A stretch of 64,000 nucleotides of DNA, from NCBI GenBank assembly GCA_030831315.1, contig JAURLI010000015.1, positions 1 to 64,000 on the forward strand, written 5' to 3'. The position numbers were made by a program, and so were the translations under genes. Every line of letters starts with the position of its first letter. The first letter of the stretch is position 1. Under the pieces are notes generated by a model. The model was not told the DNA's origin. It did no database searches and saw only the letters and a list, made by a program, of their open reading frames with translations. Positions 28,557 through 38,537 of the stretch are shown here, in pieces. This stretch comes from Alphaproteobacteria bacterium (GTDB taxonomy: Bacteria > Pseudomonadota > Alphaproteobacteria > SMXQ01).

Positions 28557-29506
28557 CCATCGTATTGTCGCGCAGCGCCGACCACCTCTACTGGATGTCG
28601 CGTAACGTGGAGCGCGCCGAAAACACCGCGCGCATTCTCGACGTTTCCGACCGCCTGGGCCTTCTGCCGGCAGGCAACGAAAACGGCGCCGGCAGCGAAT
28701 GGGATGCCGTCCTGCAGATCACCGGCGATGCCAGCGGTTTCCATGCGCGCTTCCCCGAAGCGACGGCGGCCAACGTCATCGCCCATATGACGCTCGACCC
28801 CAATAATCCGTCGAGCATCTATTCCACCATGCGTTCGGCGCGCGAAAATGCCCGGGCCGAACGCGTCGGCATCACCACGGAAATGTGGGAAGCGCTGAAT
28901 TCCACATGGCTGGAGATTTCGCAACTGACCCCGGCGCGGCTGGCCGCGCGCGGCTACCGGAATTTCTTCGACTGGATCAAGGAACGCTCGCACCTGTTCA
29001 GGGGGGCTGCCGTCTCCACCATGCTGCGCGACGAGCGCTATCACTTCCTGCGTCTCGGCACCTTCATCGAACGTGCCGACAACACCGCCCGCATCCTCGA
29101 CGTCAAATACCACATCCTGCTGCCCGACCTTGCCGACGTGGGCGGGGCTGTCGATCACTTCCAGTGGGGCGCGCTGCTCAGGTCCGTTTCGGCCTACCGC
29201 AACTACCACCACGCCTACAAACAGGTGATCACGCCGGTAAATGTCGCGGATCTCCTGATCCTCAACAACCAGTTCCCCCGCTCTCTCCATTCATGCCACA
29301 ACGAAGTGGTTCACCTTCTTGAAGAGGTGTCGGGCCCGCGTGGTGCGGAAGCGGCGCGGCAGGCAGGCGAAATTCACGCCATGCTGCATTACGGCCGGAT
29401 CGAATCGGTGTTTGCCCAGGGGTTGCATGAATTTCTTTCCGACTTCATCGTCCGCAACAATCGCCTGTCTCAGGAGATTCAAGCGGCCTATCTCGTTGCC
29501 CACTGA
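28553..29506 (+). CDS. Alpha-E domain-containing protein
   Basis: MTIVLSRSADHLYWMSRNVERAENTARILDV; FIERADNTARILDVKYHILL; 4-bp overlap with ATP-grasp. Confidence 0.88.
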   Translation: MTIVLSRSADHLYWMSRNVERAENTARILDVSDRLGLLPAGNENGAGSEWDAVLQITGDASGFHARFPEATAANVIAHMTLDPNNPSSIYSTMRSARENARAERVGITTEMWEALNSTWLEISQLTPARLAARGYRNFFDWIKERSHLFRGAAVSTMLRDERYHFLRLGTFIERADNTARILDVKYHILLPDLADVGGAVDHFQWGALLRSVSAYRNYHHAYKQVITPVNVADLLILNNQFPRSLHSCHNEVVHLLEEVSGPRGAEAARQAGEIHAMLHYGRIESVFAQGLHEFLSDFIVRNNRLSQEIQAAYLVAH

Positions 29507-29515
29507 AGGCCTTTC

Positions 29516-30325
29516 ATGCGCCTAGCCATCCACCACGCCACCGAATACCGCTATTCTCAACCCGCCTATTATACGATCCAGTATCTGCGCCTGACGCCGC
29601 CCAGCAACGACAGCCAGACCGTGATCGAGTGGCGCATCCGTGCGCCGGGGCGTATGTCCCAGCAGGTGGACGGCTTCGGCAATATCATGCACGTGCTGGC
29701 CATCGACGGCCTCCATGACGGAATTGCCCTCGCCGTCGAGGGTATCGTCGAATCCCACGACACCATGGGCGTGACGACCACGCTCGACGAGAAGCCACCA
29801 CCCATCCTTTACCTGCGTCCGACCGACCTGACGGCCCCATCGGCCGCCGTCTGCGATTTTGCGGAGCCCCTGCGCGCCCGCGTGACCGGCGACCGCCTCA
29901 ACGGACTGCACGAACTGAGCCGCGCCGTCGCCCGCGCCGTCGCCTACCGGCCGGGCACCACGGATGTCGCCACCACGGCCGATGTCGCCCTCGTCACCGG
30001 TACCGGCGTCTGCCAGGACCAGGCCCATGTCTTTACCGCGGCGGCCCGCCTGCTCGGGGTGCCGACGCGCTATGTTTCGGGCTACGTCCATGTTCACGGC
30101 ACCGGCGCCGACGAAACCGCGTCCCACGCCTGGTCCGAAGCCTGGGTCGACAACCTCGGCTGGGTTGCCTTCGACGTCACCAACGAGATCTGCGCCAACG
30201 ATGCTCATGTGCGTCTCGCCGTCGGGCCGGACTACCTGTCCTGCGCGCCGGTACGCGGCATGCGCAGGGGCGGCGGCAAGGAGGCGCTCTCGGTCAACGT
30301 CAGGGTCGCGACGGCCGATCAATAG
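29516..30325 (+). CDS. Transglutaminase-like cysteine protease family protein
   Basis: MRLAIHHATEYRYSQPAYYTIQYLRLTP; GTGVCQDQAHVFTAAARLLGVPTRYVSGYVH; SHAWSEAWVDNLGW; FDVTNE. Confidence 0.9.
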   Translation: MRLAIHHATEYRYSQPAYYTIQYLRLTPPSNDSQTVIEWRIRAPGRMSQQVDGFGNIMHVLAIDGLHDGIALAVEGIVESHDTMGVTTTLDEKPPPILYLRPTDLTAPSAAVCDFAEPLRARVTGDRLNGLHELSRAVARAVAYRPGTTDVATTADVALVTGTGVCQDQAHVFTAAARLLGVPTRYVSGYVHVHGTGADETASHAWSEAWVDNLGWVAFDVTNEICANDAHVRLAVGPDYLSCAPVRGMRRGGGKEALSVNVRVATADQ

Positions 30326-30458
30326 GTATAAACTCGCCCCGGTTTTCGCGCTTTTTGTGGATTTAGCGTTTGGTTTACCGGTGATGTCCTCTACTGTCCC
30401 CCCGGGCTCCTTCAGCCCCCTGCCCGCCAACAGGCAACTTGCCGGAGATTCTTCGCCC

Positions 30459-31190
30459 ATGACTTACGCTGTCGGCTTCCTTCTCGATGAAGGAATGGTT
30501 TTTGCGTCCGATTCGCGCACGAATGCCGGCGTCGATCAGGTATCGACGGCACGCAAGATGACCATTTTCAACAAGCCGGGCGACCGCTTCATGGTGCTGA
30601 TGGGCGCGGGTAACCTCGCCATCACCCAGGCCGTCGTGCGCCTGCTGAACGAGGAACTGGACACCGACGGCCCCAACGATATTTACGCGGCACCAACGAT
30701 GTTCGCCGCCGCCCGCATGGTCGGCGCGGCGCTGCGCAACGTCTACGAGGTGGACGGCGATGCACTCCAATCACAGGGCATCGAATTCAACGCCGCCTTT
30801 ATCTTCGGCGGGCAGATCAACAGCCGCGAACAGCGCCTTTACCAGATCTATTCCGCCGGCAACTTCATCGAGGCGACGGCCGAGGCCCCCTACCTGCAGA
30901 TCGGCGAGACGAAATACGGCAAGCCGATCATCGATCGCACGATCACAAGCGAATCCTCCATGCAGCAGGCGATCAAGTGCGCCATCCTGTCCTTCGATTC
31001 GACGATGCGTTCCAACATTTCCGTCGGCCCGCCGATCGACATTCTTTCCTATACGCGCGACAGCCTGAACGCTGGCATCAAGGTGCAACTGCCCGAGGGC
31101 GACGAGTACCTTGCGAGTATACGCGAATACTGGGGCAGCGCACTGCGTCGCGCCTTCGACGACATGCCCGACCCCGAATGGCTGAAGTAG
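30459..31190 (+). CDS. Proteasome-type protease, Anbu (ancestral beta subunit)-like
   Basis: MTYAVGFLLDEGMVFASDSRTNAGVDQVSTARKMTIF with N-terminal Thr2; operon context. Confidence 0.85.
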   Translation: MTYAVGFLLDEGMVFASDSRTNAGVDQVSTARKMTIFNKPGDRFMVLMGAGNLAITQAVVRLLNEELDTDGPNDIYAAPTMFAAARMVGAALRNVYEVDGDALQSQGIEFNAAFIFGGQINSREQRLYQIYSAGNFIEATAEAPYLQIGETKYGKPIIDRTITSESSMQQAIKCAILSFDSTMRSNISVGPPIDILSYTRDSLNAGIKVQLPEGDEYLASIREYWGSALRRAFDDMPDPEWLK

Positions 31191-31200
31191 TTTCCGGCTA

Positions 31201-31782
31201 ATGCTGCGGCGTCTTTACGACTGGACGATGACCCTCGCCCGCCACCGCCAGGCGGACCGCTGGCTGGCGATCGTCAGCTTCATCGAAAGCTCGTGCTTCC
31301 CGATCCCGCCCGACGTGATGCTGATCCCGATGGTGCTGGCTGACCTTGCCCGTGCCTGGCGCATCGCCTTCATCTGCACCATCGCATCCGTGCTCGGCGG
31401 GCTGGCAGGCTACGCCATCGGCGCGCTGCTGTTCGAAACCGTGGGCAAGCCCCTGCTGGCGTTCTACGGCTACGGCGATCAGTTCCAGCACTTCACCACG
31501 CGCTACAACGAATGGGGCGCATGGATCGTCGCCTTCGCGGCGCTGACGCCCTTCCCGTTCAAGGTCATCACCATCGCCTCCGGGGTGGCGGGGCTCGATC
31601 TCGTGGTTTTCACGGTCGCGTCCGTGCTGGCGCGGGGCGCCAGGTTCTATCTGGTGGCCGCCCTCTTGTGGCGCTTCGGCGCGCCCATCCAGGGCTTCAT
31701 CGAGCGCAACCTCGGCATCCTGACCACGGTGTTCTTCGTCCTCTTGATCGGCGGCTTCGCGCTGATCAAATATGTCCTATGA
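31201..31782 (+). CDS. YqaA/DedA (VTT)-family membrane protein
   Basis: WLAIVSFIESSCFPIPPDVMLIPMVLADLARAWRIA; VAFAALTPFPFKVITIASG. Confidence 0.8.
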   Translation: MLRRLYDWTMTLARHRQADRWLAIVSFIESSCFPIPPDVMLIPMVLADLARAWRIAFICTIASVLGGLAGYAIGALLFETVGKPLLAFYGYGDQFQHFTTRYNEWGAWIVAFAALTPFPFKVITIASGVAGLDLVVFTVASVLARGARFYLVAALLWRFGAPIQGFIERNLGILTTVFFVLLIGGFALIKYVL

Positions 31783-32303
31783 GCGCCGGACACCCCCTTC
31801 CCCGCATCGTTTTCGCCACCCTGCTGGCCGCCGCCGTCATCATCCTCGGCACGGCGCTGGCCTCGCAGTATTTCGGCGGCCTCAAGCCCTGTGTGCTGTG
31901 CATCTGGCAACGCTACCCCTACGCCGTGGTCATCGGGCTGGCCGGCCTCGGCTTCGGCCTGTCGCGTGTGCCCGGCATGGGGATAGGGGTGCTGGCGACA
32001 GTCGCCGCCCTGATCACCCTTGCCATGGTCATTGATGCCGGGATCGCCGCCTATCATGTCGGCGTCGAGCAGCACTGGTGGCAGGGTACCTCGGGCTGCA
32101 CCGGCACCACTGGCGCCGCGCGCACTGCCGAGGACCTCGCCCGCCAGCTCAAGGCCACGCCCGTCGTGCGCTGCGACGAGGTGGCGTGGGCCTTCCTCGG
32201 CATCTCCATGGCGGGGTATAATTTCCTCGCCGCCTCCACGCTGGCACTGTTTTCCGGCGCCGCCGCGCGACAGATGTTCATGGCCGCGAAAGGCGCGCGC
32301 TGA
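31779..32303 (+). CDS. dsbB: Disulfide bond formation protein B
   Basis: GGLKPCVLCIWQRYPYAVVI (PCxLC..QR); four TM; second Cys pair in periplasmic loop. Confidence 0.75.
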   Translation: MSAGHPLPRIVFATLLAAAVIILGTALASQYFGGLKPCVLCIWQRYPYAVVIGLAGLGFGLSRVPGMGIGVLATVAALITLAMVIDAGIAAYHVGVEQHWWQGTSGCTGTTGAARTAEDLARQLKATPVVRCDEVAWAFLGISMAGYNFLAASTLALFSGAAARQMFMAAKGAR

Positions 32304-32830
32304 TGCCCGACAATGCAACCCCGTCGCCCCGTGTCGCGCGCATGATCCGCGTCGATCAGGCAGGCGAATACGGTGCCGCGCGCATCTATGCGGGCCAGCT
32401 TGCCGTGCTCGGCCGCAGCGCCGATGCCGAGACAATTCGCCGCATGGCGGAAAAGGAGCGCGAGCACCTCGCCGATTTCGACCGCGTGATGACCGAGCGC
32501 CGCGTGCGCCCGACGGCGCTCGCGCCGGTCTGGCACGTGGCCGGGTTCGCGCTGGGTGCGGCGACGGCATTGATGGGGCCAAAGGCGGCGATGGCCTGCA
32601 CCGAAGCGGTCGAGGACGTGATCGTCGAACACTACGCCCGCCAGGAGGCCGAGCTCGGCGGCGACGAGCCGGAGCTTAAGTCGCTGATTGCAAATGCCCG
32701 CCAGGACGAAGCCCATCACGCCGAAGAGGCGGTCAACGCGGGCAGCCGCGAGGCGCCCTGCCACGGGCCGCTGACATCGGCGATCCGCGCGGGCACGCGC
32801 CTCGCCATCTGGCTGTCGGAACGGGTCTAG
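32303..32830 (+). CDS. coq7: Demethoxyubiquinone hydroxylase COQ7
   Basis: MIRVDQAGEYGAARIYAGQLAVL, EKEREHL, ACTEAVEDVIVEHY, RQDEAHH di-iron motifs. Confidence 0.9.
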   Translation: MPDNATPSPRVARMIRVDQAGEYGAARIYAGQLAVLGRSADAETIRRMAEKEREHLADFDRVMTERRVRPTALAPVWHVAGFALGAATALMGPKAAMACTEAVEDVIVEHYARQEAELGGDEPELKSLIANARQDEAHHAEEAVNAGSREAPCHGPLTSAIRAGTRLAIWLSERV

Positions 32831-33393
32831 TCGGGATCGAGTTCCGAATCCCAGTAGAGATAGTCGCGCCAGCTTTCATGCAGGAAGTTGGGCGGATAGG
32901 AACGGCCGTTGGCCTGCAGCTCCTTGACCGTCGGCTCCTTCGGCGACTGCAATGGAAACATGCCGGCGCGTTTCGGCATCATGCCGCCCTTGCGCAGGTT
33001 GCACGGCTCGCAGGCGGCGACCACGTTCTGCCAGCTGGTTTCGCCGCCGCGCGATTTCGGCACGACATGATCGAAGGTCAGCTGCTCGGTCGAATGATGC
33101 ATGCCGCAGTACTGGCAGGTGAAACGATCGCGCAGGAACACGTTGAAACGCGTGAAGGCCGGACGACGCGAGGCGGGAACGTATTGCTTGAGCGAGATGA
33201 CCGACGGCAGCGCCATCGAAAATGTCGGGCTGCGCACCACGCGGTCATATTCGGAAATGATGTTCACGCGGTCGAGGAACACAGCCTTCACGGCTTCCTG
33301 CCACGGCCACACCGACAGCGGGAAGTAGCTGAGCGGACGGAAGTCCGCGTTCAGCACCAGGGCGGGACAGCTTTGGGGCGATGCAAGCACCAC
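32827..33393 (-). CDS. HNH endonuclease family protein
   Basis: CQYCGMHHSTEQLTFDHVVPKSRGGETSWQNVVAACEPCNLRKG. Confidence 0.88.
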   Translation of the reverse strand: MVLASPQSCPALVLNADFRPLSYFPLSVWPWQEAVKAVFLDRVNIISEYDRVVRSPTFSMALPSVISLKQYVPASRRPAFTRFNVFLRDRFTCQYCGMHHSTEQLTFDHVVPKSRGGETSWQNVVAACEPCNLRKGGMMPKRAGMFPLQSPKEPTVKELQANGRSYPPNFLHESWRDYLYWDSELDPD

Positions 33394-33491
33394 GGACTCC
33401 TTAAGCTGAACTCCTTACGCGACAGGCCCGGAACGACATTCCGGACCCTCATCATGGGTACAACAGAACCGGCAAACGCGCAAGGAACCGC

Positions 33492-34187
33492 CTAGCGGGC
33501 GATCCCAAGCCTTTGCAGAAACTTGTGAACGAGATCGAGGCCGCGCTCGTCTATGCCGTGGCCAAGGCCCGGCAGCACATGGGCCATGACGTCGATGCCG
33601 TCGGCGAGCAGGGTACGCTCGGCCTCCACCGCCGCATTGGCGGGGACAACCTCGTCGGCTTCTCCGTGCACGATCAGTACCGGCGGATGGCAGGTCATTT
33701 CATCTTCCAGCCGGTTGCGCCCGATCAGCGCCCCGGAAAAGGCGACGATGGCGGCGGGCGAACGGGCGCGGCGCAGGCCGACATGAAGCGCCGTCATGGC
33801 ACCTTGCGAAAAGCCGCCGAGGATGAGCCGCTCGTCGCCGAGCCCGAGATCGGCAAGGGCGCGGTCGATGAAGGGGTCGATATCGGCGCGGGCGCGCTCG
33901 ACGCCCGCATACATCGCCGTGCCTTCGCGGTCCTGCAGCGAAAACCACTGGCGGCCGAACGGCGCCATGTCGCAGGGCTCGGGCCCGTCAGGGGCCATGA
34001 CCCGCAGCACCGGCACCATTTCGCCGAAATAGGGCGCAAGCCCGATCAGGTCCGCGCCATCGGCGCCGAGCCCGTGCAGAAGCACCAGCAGCCACTCTGC
34101 CCGATCCCCTGCGGTGGGCCCGAAGGCGGGGCCCAGCAAGGGCCTCGGTTGTGGTCTCGACGCACTGTCCACGCGTATAACTCCCAT
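33492..34187 (-). CDS. Phospholipase/carboxylesterase family protein
   Basis: LLVLLHGLGADGADLIGLAPYF, LILGGFSQGAMTALHVGL, VIVHGEADEVVP. Confidence 0.85.
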   Translation of the reverse strand: MGVIRVDSASRPQPRPLLGPAFGPTAGDRAEWLLVLLHGLGADGADLIGLAPYFGEMVPVLRVMAPDGPEPCDMAPFGRQWFSLQDREGTAMYAGVERARADIDPFIDRALADLGLGDERLILGGFSQGAMTALHVGLRRARSPAAIVAFSGALIGRNRLEDEMTCHPPVLIVHGEADEVVPANAAVEAERTLLADGIDVMAHVLPGLGHGIDERGLDLVHKFLQRLGIAR

Positions 34188-34272
34188 GCGGGGGCTTTCC
34201 TTGACGCGGCCTCCCCGCCCGGCACATTGTAGCCGCCGAAAAACAAAAACAGCACCGTGGATTGCATTTGTA

Positions 34273-35937
34273 ATGAGCACCGGCACGAGCGATACCGAAG
34301 CCCTTCTGAGCGGCGACCCCGCCATCTACGCCCGCGCGCTGGCGGCGGCGGAAGGCTATCTTGCCCGCGCCCGCGCATCGGTCGCCCGCATCGTCGGCGA
34401 AGCGGGCCGCGACGGGCTTGACCGCCATCAGTTCGCCGCGCACGCGCTCGCCTGGACGGCCACCTATGTCGCGGCGCTGCGCCAGCTCGAGGGCTGGAGA
34501 GAGCGGCTCGACGCCGAGGGCAAGCTGGGCGAATGCGAACAGCTGATCGTGCAGGCCGTGTTCGGCGAATACCTTGCCCAACTGAAGGGCGGTATCGCGC
34601 TCTCACAGGGCGAGATCGCACGGGCAGCCGACATGGGCCTCGACGACAGTGCGCTCGCAGCATTTGACGATTCCGACATCACCCGCCTGATCGCGCGCGG
34701 CAACGCCATCGCCGTGCGCCGGCGCATCGCCGAGCTGGTGGCGGAAGGCCATTACGGCGATTGGGCGCTCGGCGACGAAACGCTGGAACTCGTGCGCGAC
34801 CAGTTCCGCCGCGTCGCCGACGACCTGGTGGCGCCGCACGCCAACGACTGGCACCGCAACAACGACCTGATCCCCGATCATGTGCTGGCGGCATTGGCCG
34901 AGCTCGGCGTCTTTGGCCTGACCGCCCCGGAAGAGCTGGGCGGCCTCGGCATGGGCAAGATCGCACTTGCCGTCGTGACCGAAGAGCTTTCGCGCGGCTA
35001 TCTCGGCGTCGGTTCGCTGCCGACGCGCTCGGAAATCGCCTGCGAACTGATCGGCGCCCACGGCACCGAAGACCAGAAGGCGCGCTTCCTGCCGGGCATT
35101 GCATCGGGAAAGATCATTCCCACCGCCGTCTTCACCGAGCCCAATACCGGATCGGACCTCGGCAGCCTGCGCACCCGCGCGGTGCGTGACGGCAACGTGT
35201 GGCGCGTCACCGGCCAGAAAACCTGGATCACCCACGGCGCGCGCTCGGACCTGATGACCCTGCTTGTGCGCACAAATGCGGACGAGGCCGGCTGGAAGGG
35301 CCTGTCCATGTTCCTCGCCGTCAAGCCGCGCGGCACCGACGACGATCCCTTCCCCGCCCCGGGCATGAGTGGCACGGAAATCGAAGTGCTCGGCTATCGC
35401 GGTATGCGCGAGTTCGAAATCTCCTTCGACGGGTTCGAGGTTGCAGCCGACAATCTTCTGGGTGGGCGCGAGGGCGAAGGCTTCAAGCAACTGATGGCGA
35501 CCTTCGAATCGGCGCGCATCCAGACCGGGGCGCGCGCCGTCGGCGTCGCCCAGAACGCGCTGGAACTGGCCGTCGCCTATGCCAACGACCGCAAGCAGTT
35601 CGGCCGTCCCATTGCCGCCTTCGACCGCATCGCGGGCAAGATCGGCTGGATGGCGGCGGAAGTGATGGCGGCGCGCCAGCTGACCTTTTTCGCGGCGCGC
35701 CAAAAGGACTCGGGCCGGCGCTGCGACATGGAAGCGGGCATGGCCAAGCTGCTGGCCGCCCGCGTCGCCTGGTCCTGCGCCGACAACGGCGTGCAGGTGC
35801 ATGGCGGCAACGGCTACGCGGTCGAATTTCCGGCGAGCCGGCTTCTGGCCGATGCGCGCATTCTGAACATCTTCGAGGGCGCGGCCGAAATTCAGGCCCA
35901 TGTCATTGCCCGTAGCCTGCTGTCGGGGAGCAACTGA
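34273..35937 (+). CDS. mcd: Acyl-CoA dehydrogenase with N-terminal extension, probable (2S)-methylsuccinyl-CoA dehydrogenase
   Basis: ACAD core (FTEPNTGSDLGSLRTRAVRDG, QTGARAVGVAQNALELAVAYANDRKQFG, VQVHGGNGYAVEFPASRLLADARI) after a ~150 aa helical extension; next to cobalamin adenosyltransferase and etfBA. Confidence 0.7.
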   Translation: MSTGTSDTEALLSGDPAIYARALAAAEGYLARARASVARIVGEAGRDGLDRHQFAAHALAWTATYVAALRQLEGWRERLDAEGKLGECEQLIVQAVFGEYLAQLKGGIALSQGEIARAADMGLDDSALAAFDDSDITRLIARGNAIAVRRRIAELVAEGHYGDWALGDETLELVRDQFRRVADDLVAPHANDWHRNNDLIPDHVLAALAELGVFGLTAPEELGGLGMGKIALAVVTEELSRGYLGVGSLPTRSEIACELIGAHGTEDQKARFLPGIASGKIIPTAVFTEPNTGSDLGSLRTRAVRDGNVWRVTGQKTWITHGARSDLMTLLVRTNADEAGWKGLSMFLAVKPRGTDDDPFPAPGMSGTEIEVLGYRGMREFEISFDGFEVAADNLLGGREGEGFKQLMATFESARIQTGARAVGVAQNALELAVAYANDRKQFGRPIAAFDRIAGKIGWMAAEVMAARQLTFFAARQKDSGRRCDMEAGMAKLLAARVAWSCADNGVQVHGGNGYAVEFPASRLLADARILNIFEGAAEIQAHVIARSLLSGSN

Positions 35938-36131
35938 TGCAAGGCGTCATGCCCTACCTGATCATCGGCCTCGCCATCGCGGTGGTGATCGTGCTGCTGT
36001 TTGGCATCATCAACATGGTGCGCAAGGACCACAGCCCGCAAACCTCCAACCGGCTGATGCGCTGGCGCGTCGGATTGCAGCTGGGCGCGGTGCTGCTGCT
36101 GATCCTGTTCCTGCTGTTCGGACGCGGCTGA
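35937..36131 (+). CDS. Twin-transmembrane (HIG1-like) small protein
   Basis: 64 aa, two TM segments, RLMRWRVGLQLGAVLLL; ATGA overlap with mcd. Confidence 0.75.
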   Translation: MQGVMPYLIIGLAIAVVIVLLFGIINMVRKDHSPQTSNRLMRWRVGLQLGAVLLLILFLLFGRG

Positions 36132-36706
36132 TGGTCAAGCTGACGAAGATCTACACGCGCGGTGGCGACAGCGGGGAAACCTCGCTTGGCGACGGCGCGC
36201 GCCGTCCCAAGGACGACATCCGCATCGCCGCCTACGGCACCGTCGATGAAGCCAATGCGGTGATCGGCATCGCCCGCCTGCACGTGAGCGGCGCCGAAGC
36301 AGACATGCTGGCCCGCATACAGGACGACCTGTTCGACCTCGGCGCCGACCTGTGCGTGCCCGAACAGGGACGCAAGGGCGAAAGCGCCGGATATGAGGCG
36401 CTGCGCATCAGCGCGAAACAGGTCAAGCGGCTGGAAGACGAGATCGACGCGATGAATGCGCATCTCAAGCCGCTCGAAAGCTTCATCCTGCCCGGCGGCA
36501 GTGCGGCGGCGGCGCACCTGCATCTGGCGCGCACCGTGGCGCGGCGGGCAGAGCGGCTGATGGTGCGCCTTGCCCGCACGGAGCCGGTCAACCCGGAAGC
36601 GATCAAGTACATCAACCGGCTGTCGGACCATCTTTTCGTCATGGCGCGGCACGCCAACCGCGACGGCGCCGACGACGTGCTGTGGCGGCCGGGCGCCAAC
36701 CGCTAG
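36131..36706 (+). CDS. Cob(I)yrinic acid a,c-diamide adenosyltransferase (PduO-type)
   Basis: [58 protein letters not shown]. Confidence 0.9.
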   Translation: MVKLTKIYTRGGDSGETSLGDGARRPKDDIRIAAYGTVDEANAVIGIARLHVSGAEADMLARIQDDLFDLGADLCVPEQGRKGESAGYEALRISAKQVKRLEDEIDAMNAHLKPLESFILPGGSAAAAHLHLARTVARRAERLMVRLARTEPVNPEAIKYINRLSDHLFVMARHANRDGADDVLWRPGANR

Positions 36707-36809
36707 GGCCCCCGGGGCCTTTCCGGGCGCGGCGTTGACCGCCCCTGCCGCCCGCTATACCTTGCCCGGCAGACATGAATTCGGCTCAAAACCGGACCAA
36801 GGGAGAACA

Positions 36810-37559
36810 ATGAAAGTCCTTGTCGCGATCAAGCGGGTGATCGATGCCAACGTCAAGGCGCGGGTGCGCCAGGACGGATCGGGCGTCGAAACGACCAACG
36901 TCAAAATGGCCATGAATCCGTTCTGCGAAATCGCAGTCGAGGAAGCCGTGCGCCTGAAGGAAGCGGGCAAGGCGACGGAAACCGTCGTCGTTTCCGCCGG
37001 CGCCCAGCAGACCCAGGAGACGATCCGCACCGCGCTCGCCATCGGCGCCGACCGCGGCATCCACGTTCCCCATGACGGCGCGCTGGAACCGCTTGCCGTC
37101 GCCAAGATGCTGAAGGCGGTCGCCGAACGGGAGCAGCCGGGCCTCGTGCTGCTCGGCAAACAGGCGATCGACGACGACTGCAACCAGACCGGCCAGATGC
37201 TGGCGGCGCTGCTCGGCTGGCCGCAGGCGACGTTTGCCTCGAAGATCGAGATCGACGGCGACAGCGCAACGGTCACGCGCGAGGTGGACGGCGGCCTCGA
37301 GAAGATCGCCGTCAAGATGCCCTGCGTCATCACCGTGGACCTGCGGCTGAACGAACCGCGCTACGCATCGCTTCCCAATATCATGAAGGCCAAGAAGAAG
37401 CCGATCGACCAGATTGCCCTTGCCGATCTCGGCGTCGATCCGGCGCCGCGCCTCAAGGTGCTGAAGGTCGCCGAGCCACCCGCGCGCGGCGGCGGCATCA
37501 AGGTCGAAACCGCGGCCGAACTGGTCGACAAGCTCAAGAACGCGGCGGGGGTGATCTGA
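36810..37559 (+). CDS. etfB: Electron transfer flavoprotein subunit beta
   Basis: [68 protein letters not shown]. Confidence 0.92.
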   Translation: MKVLVAIKRVIDANVKARVRQDGSGVETTNVKMAMNPFCEIAVEEAVRLKEAGKATETVVVSAGAQQTQETIRTALAIGADRGIHVPHDGALEPLAVAKMLKAVAEREQPGLVLLGKQAIDDDCNQTGQMLAALLGWPQATFASKIEIDGDSATVTREVDGGLEKIAVKMPCVITVDLRLNEPRYASLPNIMKAKKKPIDQIALADLGVDPAPRLKVLKVAEPPARGGGIKVETAAELVDKLKNAAGVI

Positions 37560-38524
37560 TGTCCATCCTGATCGTTGCCGAACACGGCGAAGGCAAGCTC
37601 GCACCCGCGACGCTTTCCACCATTACCGCGGTCCGCGCGCTCTCGGAAAAGGGCGCGGGCGACATTCATGTCCTGATCGCCGGCAAGGATTGCGGCCCGG
37701 CCGCGAACGAAGCGGCGAAATTCGACGGTGTTGCGAAGGTGCTGGCCGCCGATGGCGAGGCTTACGCACATAACCTTGCCGAAAATGCGGCTACGCTGAT
37801 CGCTTCTCTTGCGCCGGGCTACAGCCACGTGCTGGCACCCGCGACGACATTCGGCAAGAACGTCCTGCCGCGTGCCGCAGCGCTCTGCGACAGCCAGCAG
37901 GTTTCCGACGCCATCGAGATCGTCTCGGCCGATACCTTCGTGCGGCCGATCTACGCGGGTAACGCGCTCGCCACCGTGCAGTCGTCGGACGCCATCAAGT
38001 TCATCACCGTGCGCGCCACCGCCTTCGCCAAGGCCGAGGCGGGCAGCGGCACAGCCGCCGTCGAATCTGTGCCGGGGGCTGCCGATTCAGGCCTCGCGCG
38101 CTACATCGGCGCGGAACTGTCGCGTTCCGAACGGCCGGAACTGACCGCCGCGCGCGTGGTCATTTCCGGTGGACGCGGCATGCAGGCGGGCGACAACTTC
38201 CGCATGCTGGAAGAAATCGCCGATATCCTCGGCGCCGCCGTCGGTGCAAGCCGCGCCGCCGTCGATGCCGGTTTCGTGCCCAACGATTTCCAGGTCGGCC
38301 AGACCGGCAAGATCGTGGCGCCCGAGCTTTACATTGCCGTCGGTATTTCCGGCGCCATCCAGCACCTTGCGGGCATGAAAGACAGCAAGGTCATCGTCGC
38401 CATCAACAAGGACGAGGAAGCGCCGATTTTCCAGGTCGCCGATTACGGTATCGTGGGCGATCTGTTCCAGGTGCTGCCCGAGCTCAGGGCGGCGCTCGAA
38501 AAGGCGAAGGCGGGAGCGGCCTGA
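37559..38524 (+). CDS. etfA: Electron transfer flavoprotein subunit alpha
   Basis: [73 protein letters not shown]. Confidence 0.93.
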   Translation: MSILIVAEHGEGKLAPATLSTITAVRALSEKGAGDIHVLIAGKDCGPAANEAAKFDGVAKVLAADGEAYAHNLAENAATLIASLAPGYSHVLAPATTFGKNVLPRAAALCDSQQVSDAIEIVSADTFVRPIYAGNALATVQSSDAIKFITVRATAFAKAEAGSGTAAVESVPGAADSGLARYIGAELSRSERPELTAARVVISGGRGMQAGDNFRMLEEIADILGAAVGASRAAVDAGFVPNDFQVGQTGKIVAPELYIAVGISGAIQHLAGMKDSKVIVAINKDEEAPIFQVADYGIVGDLFQVLPELRAALEKAKAGAA

Positions 38525-38537
38525 GGGAGCTTCAGTC

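Noticed and set aside
32827-33393. HNH endonuclease as part of a defence or retron/intron system
   Set aside because: Looks like the widespread conserved chromosomal HNH protein; neighbours are coq7 and an esterase, with no RT, methylase or other defence genes.
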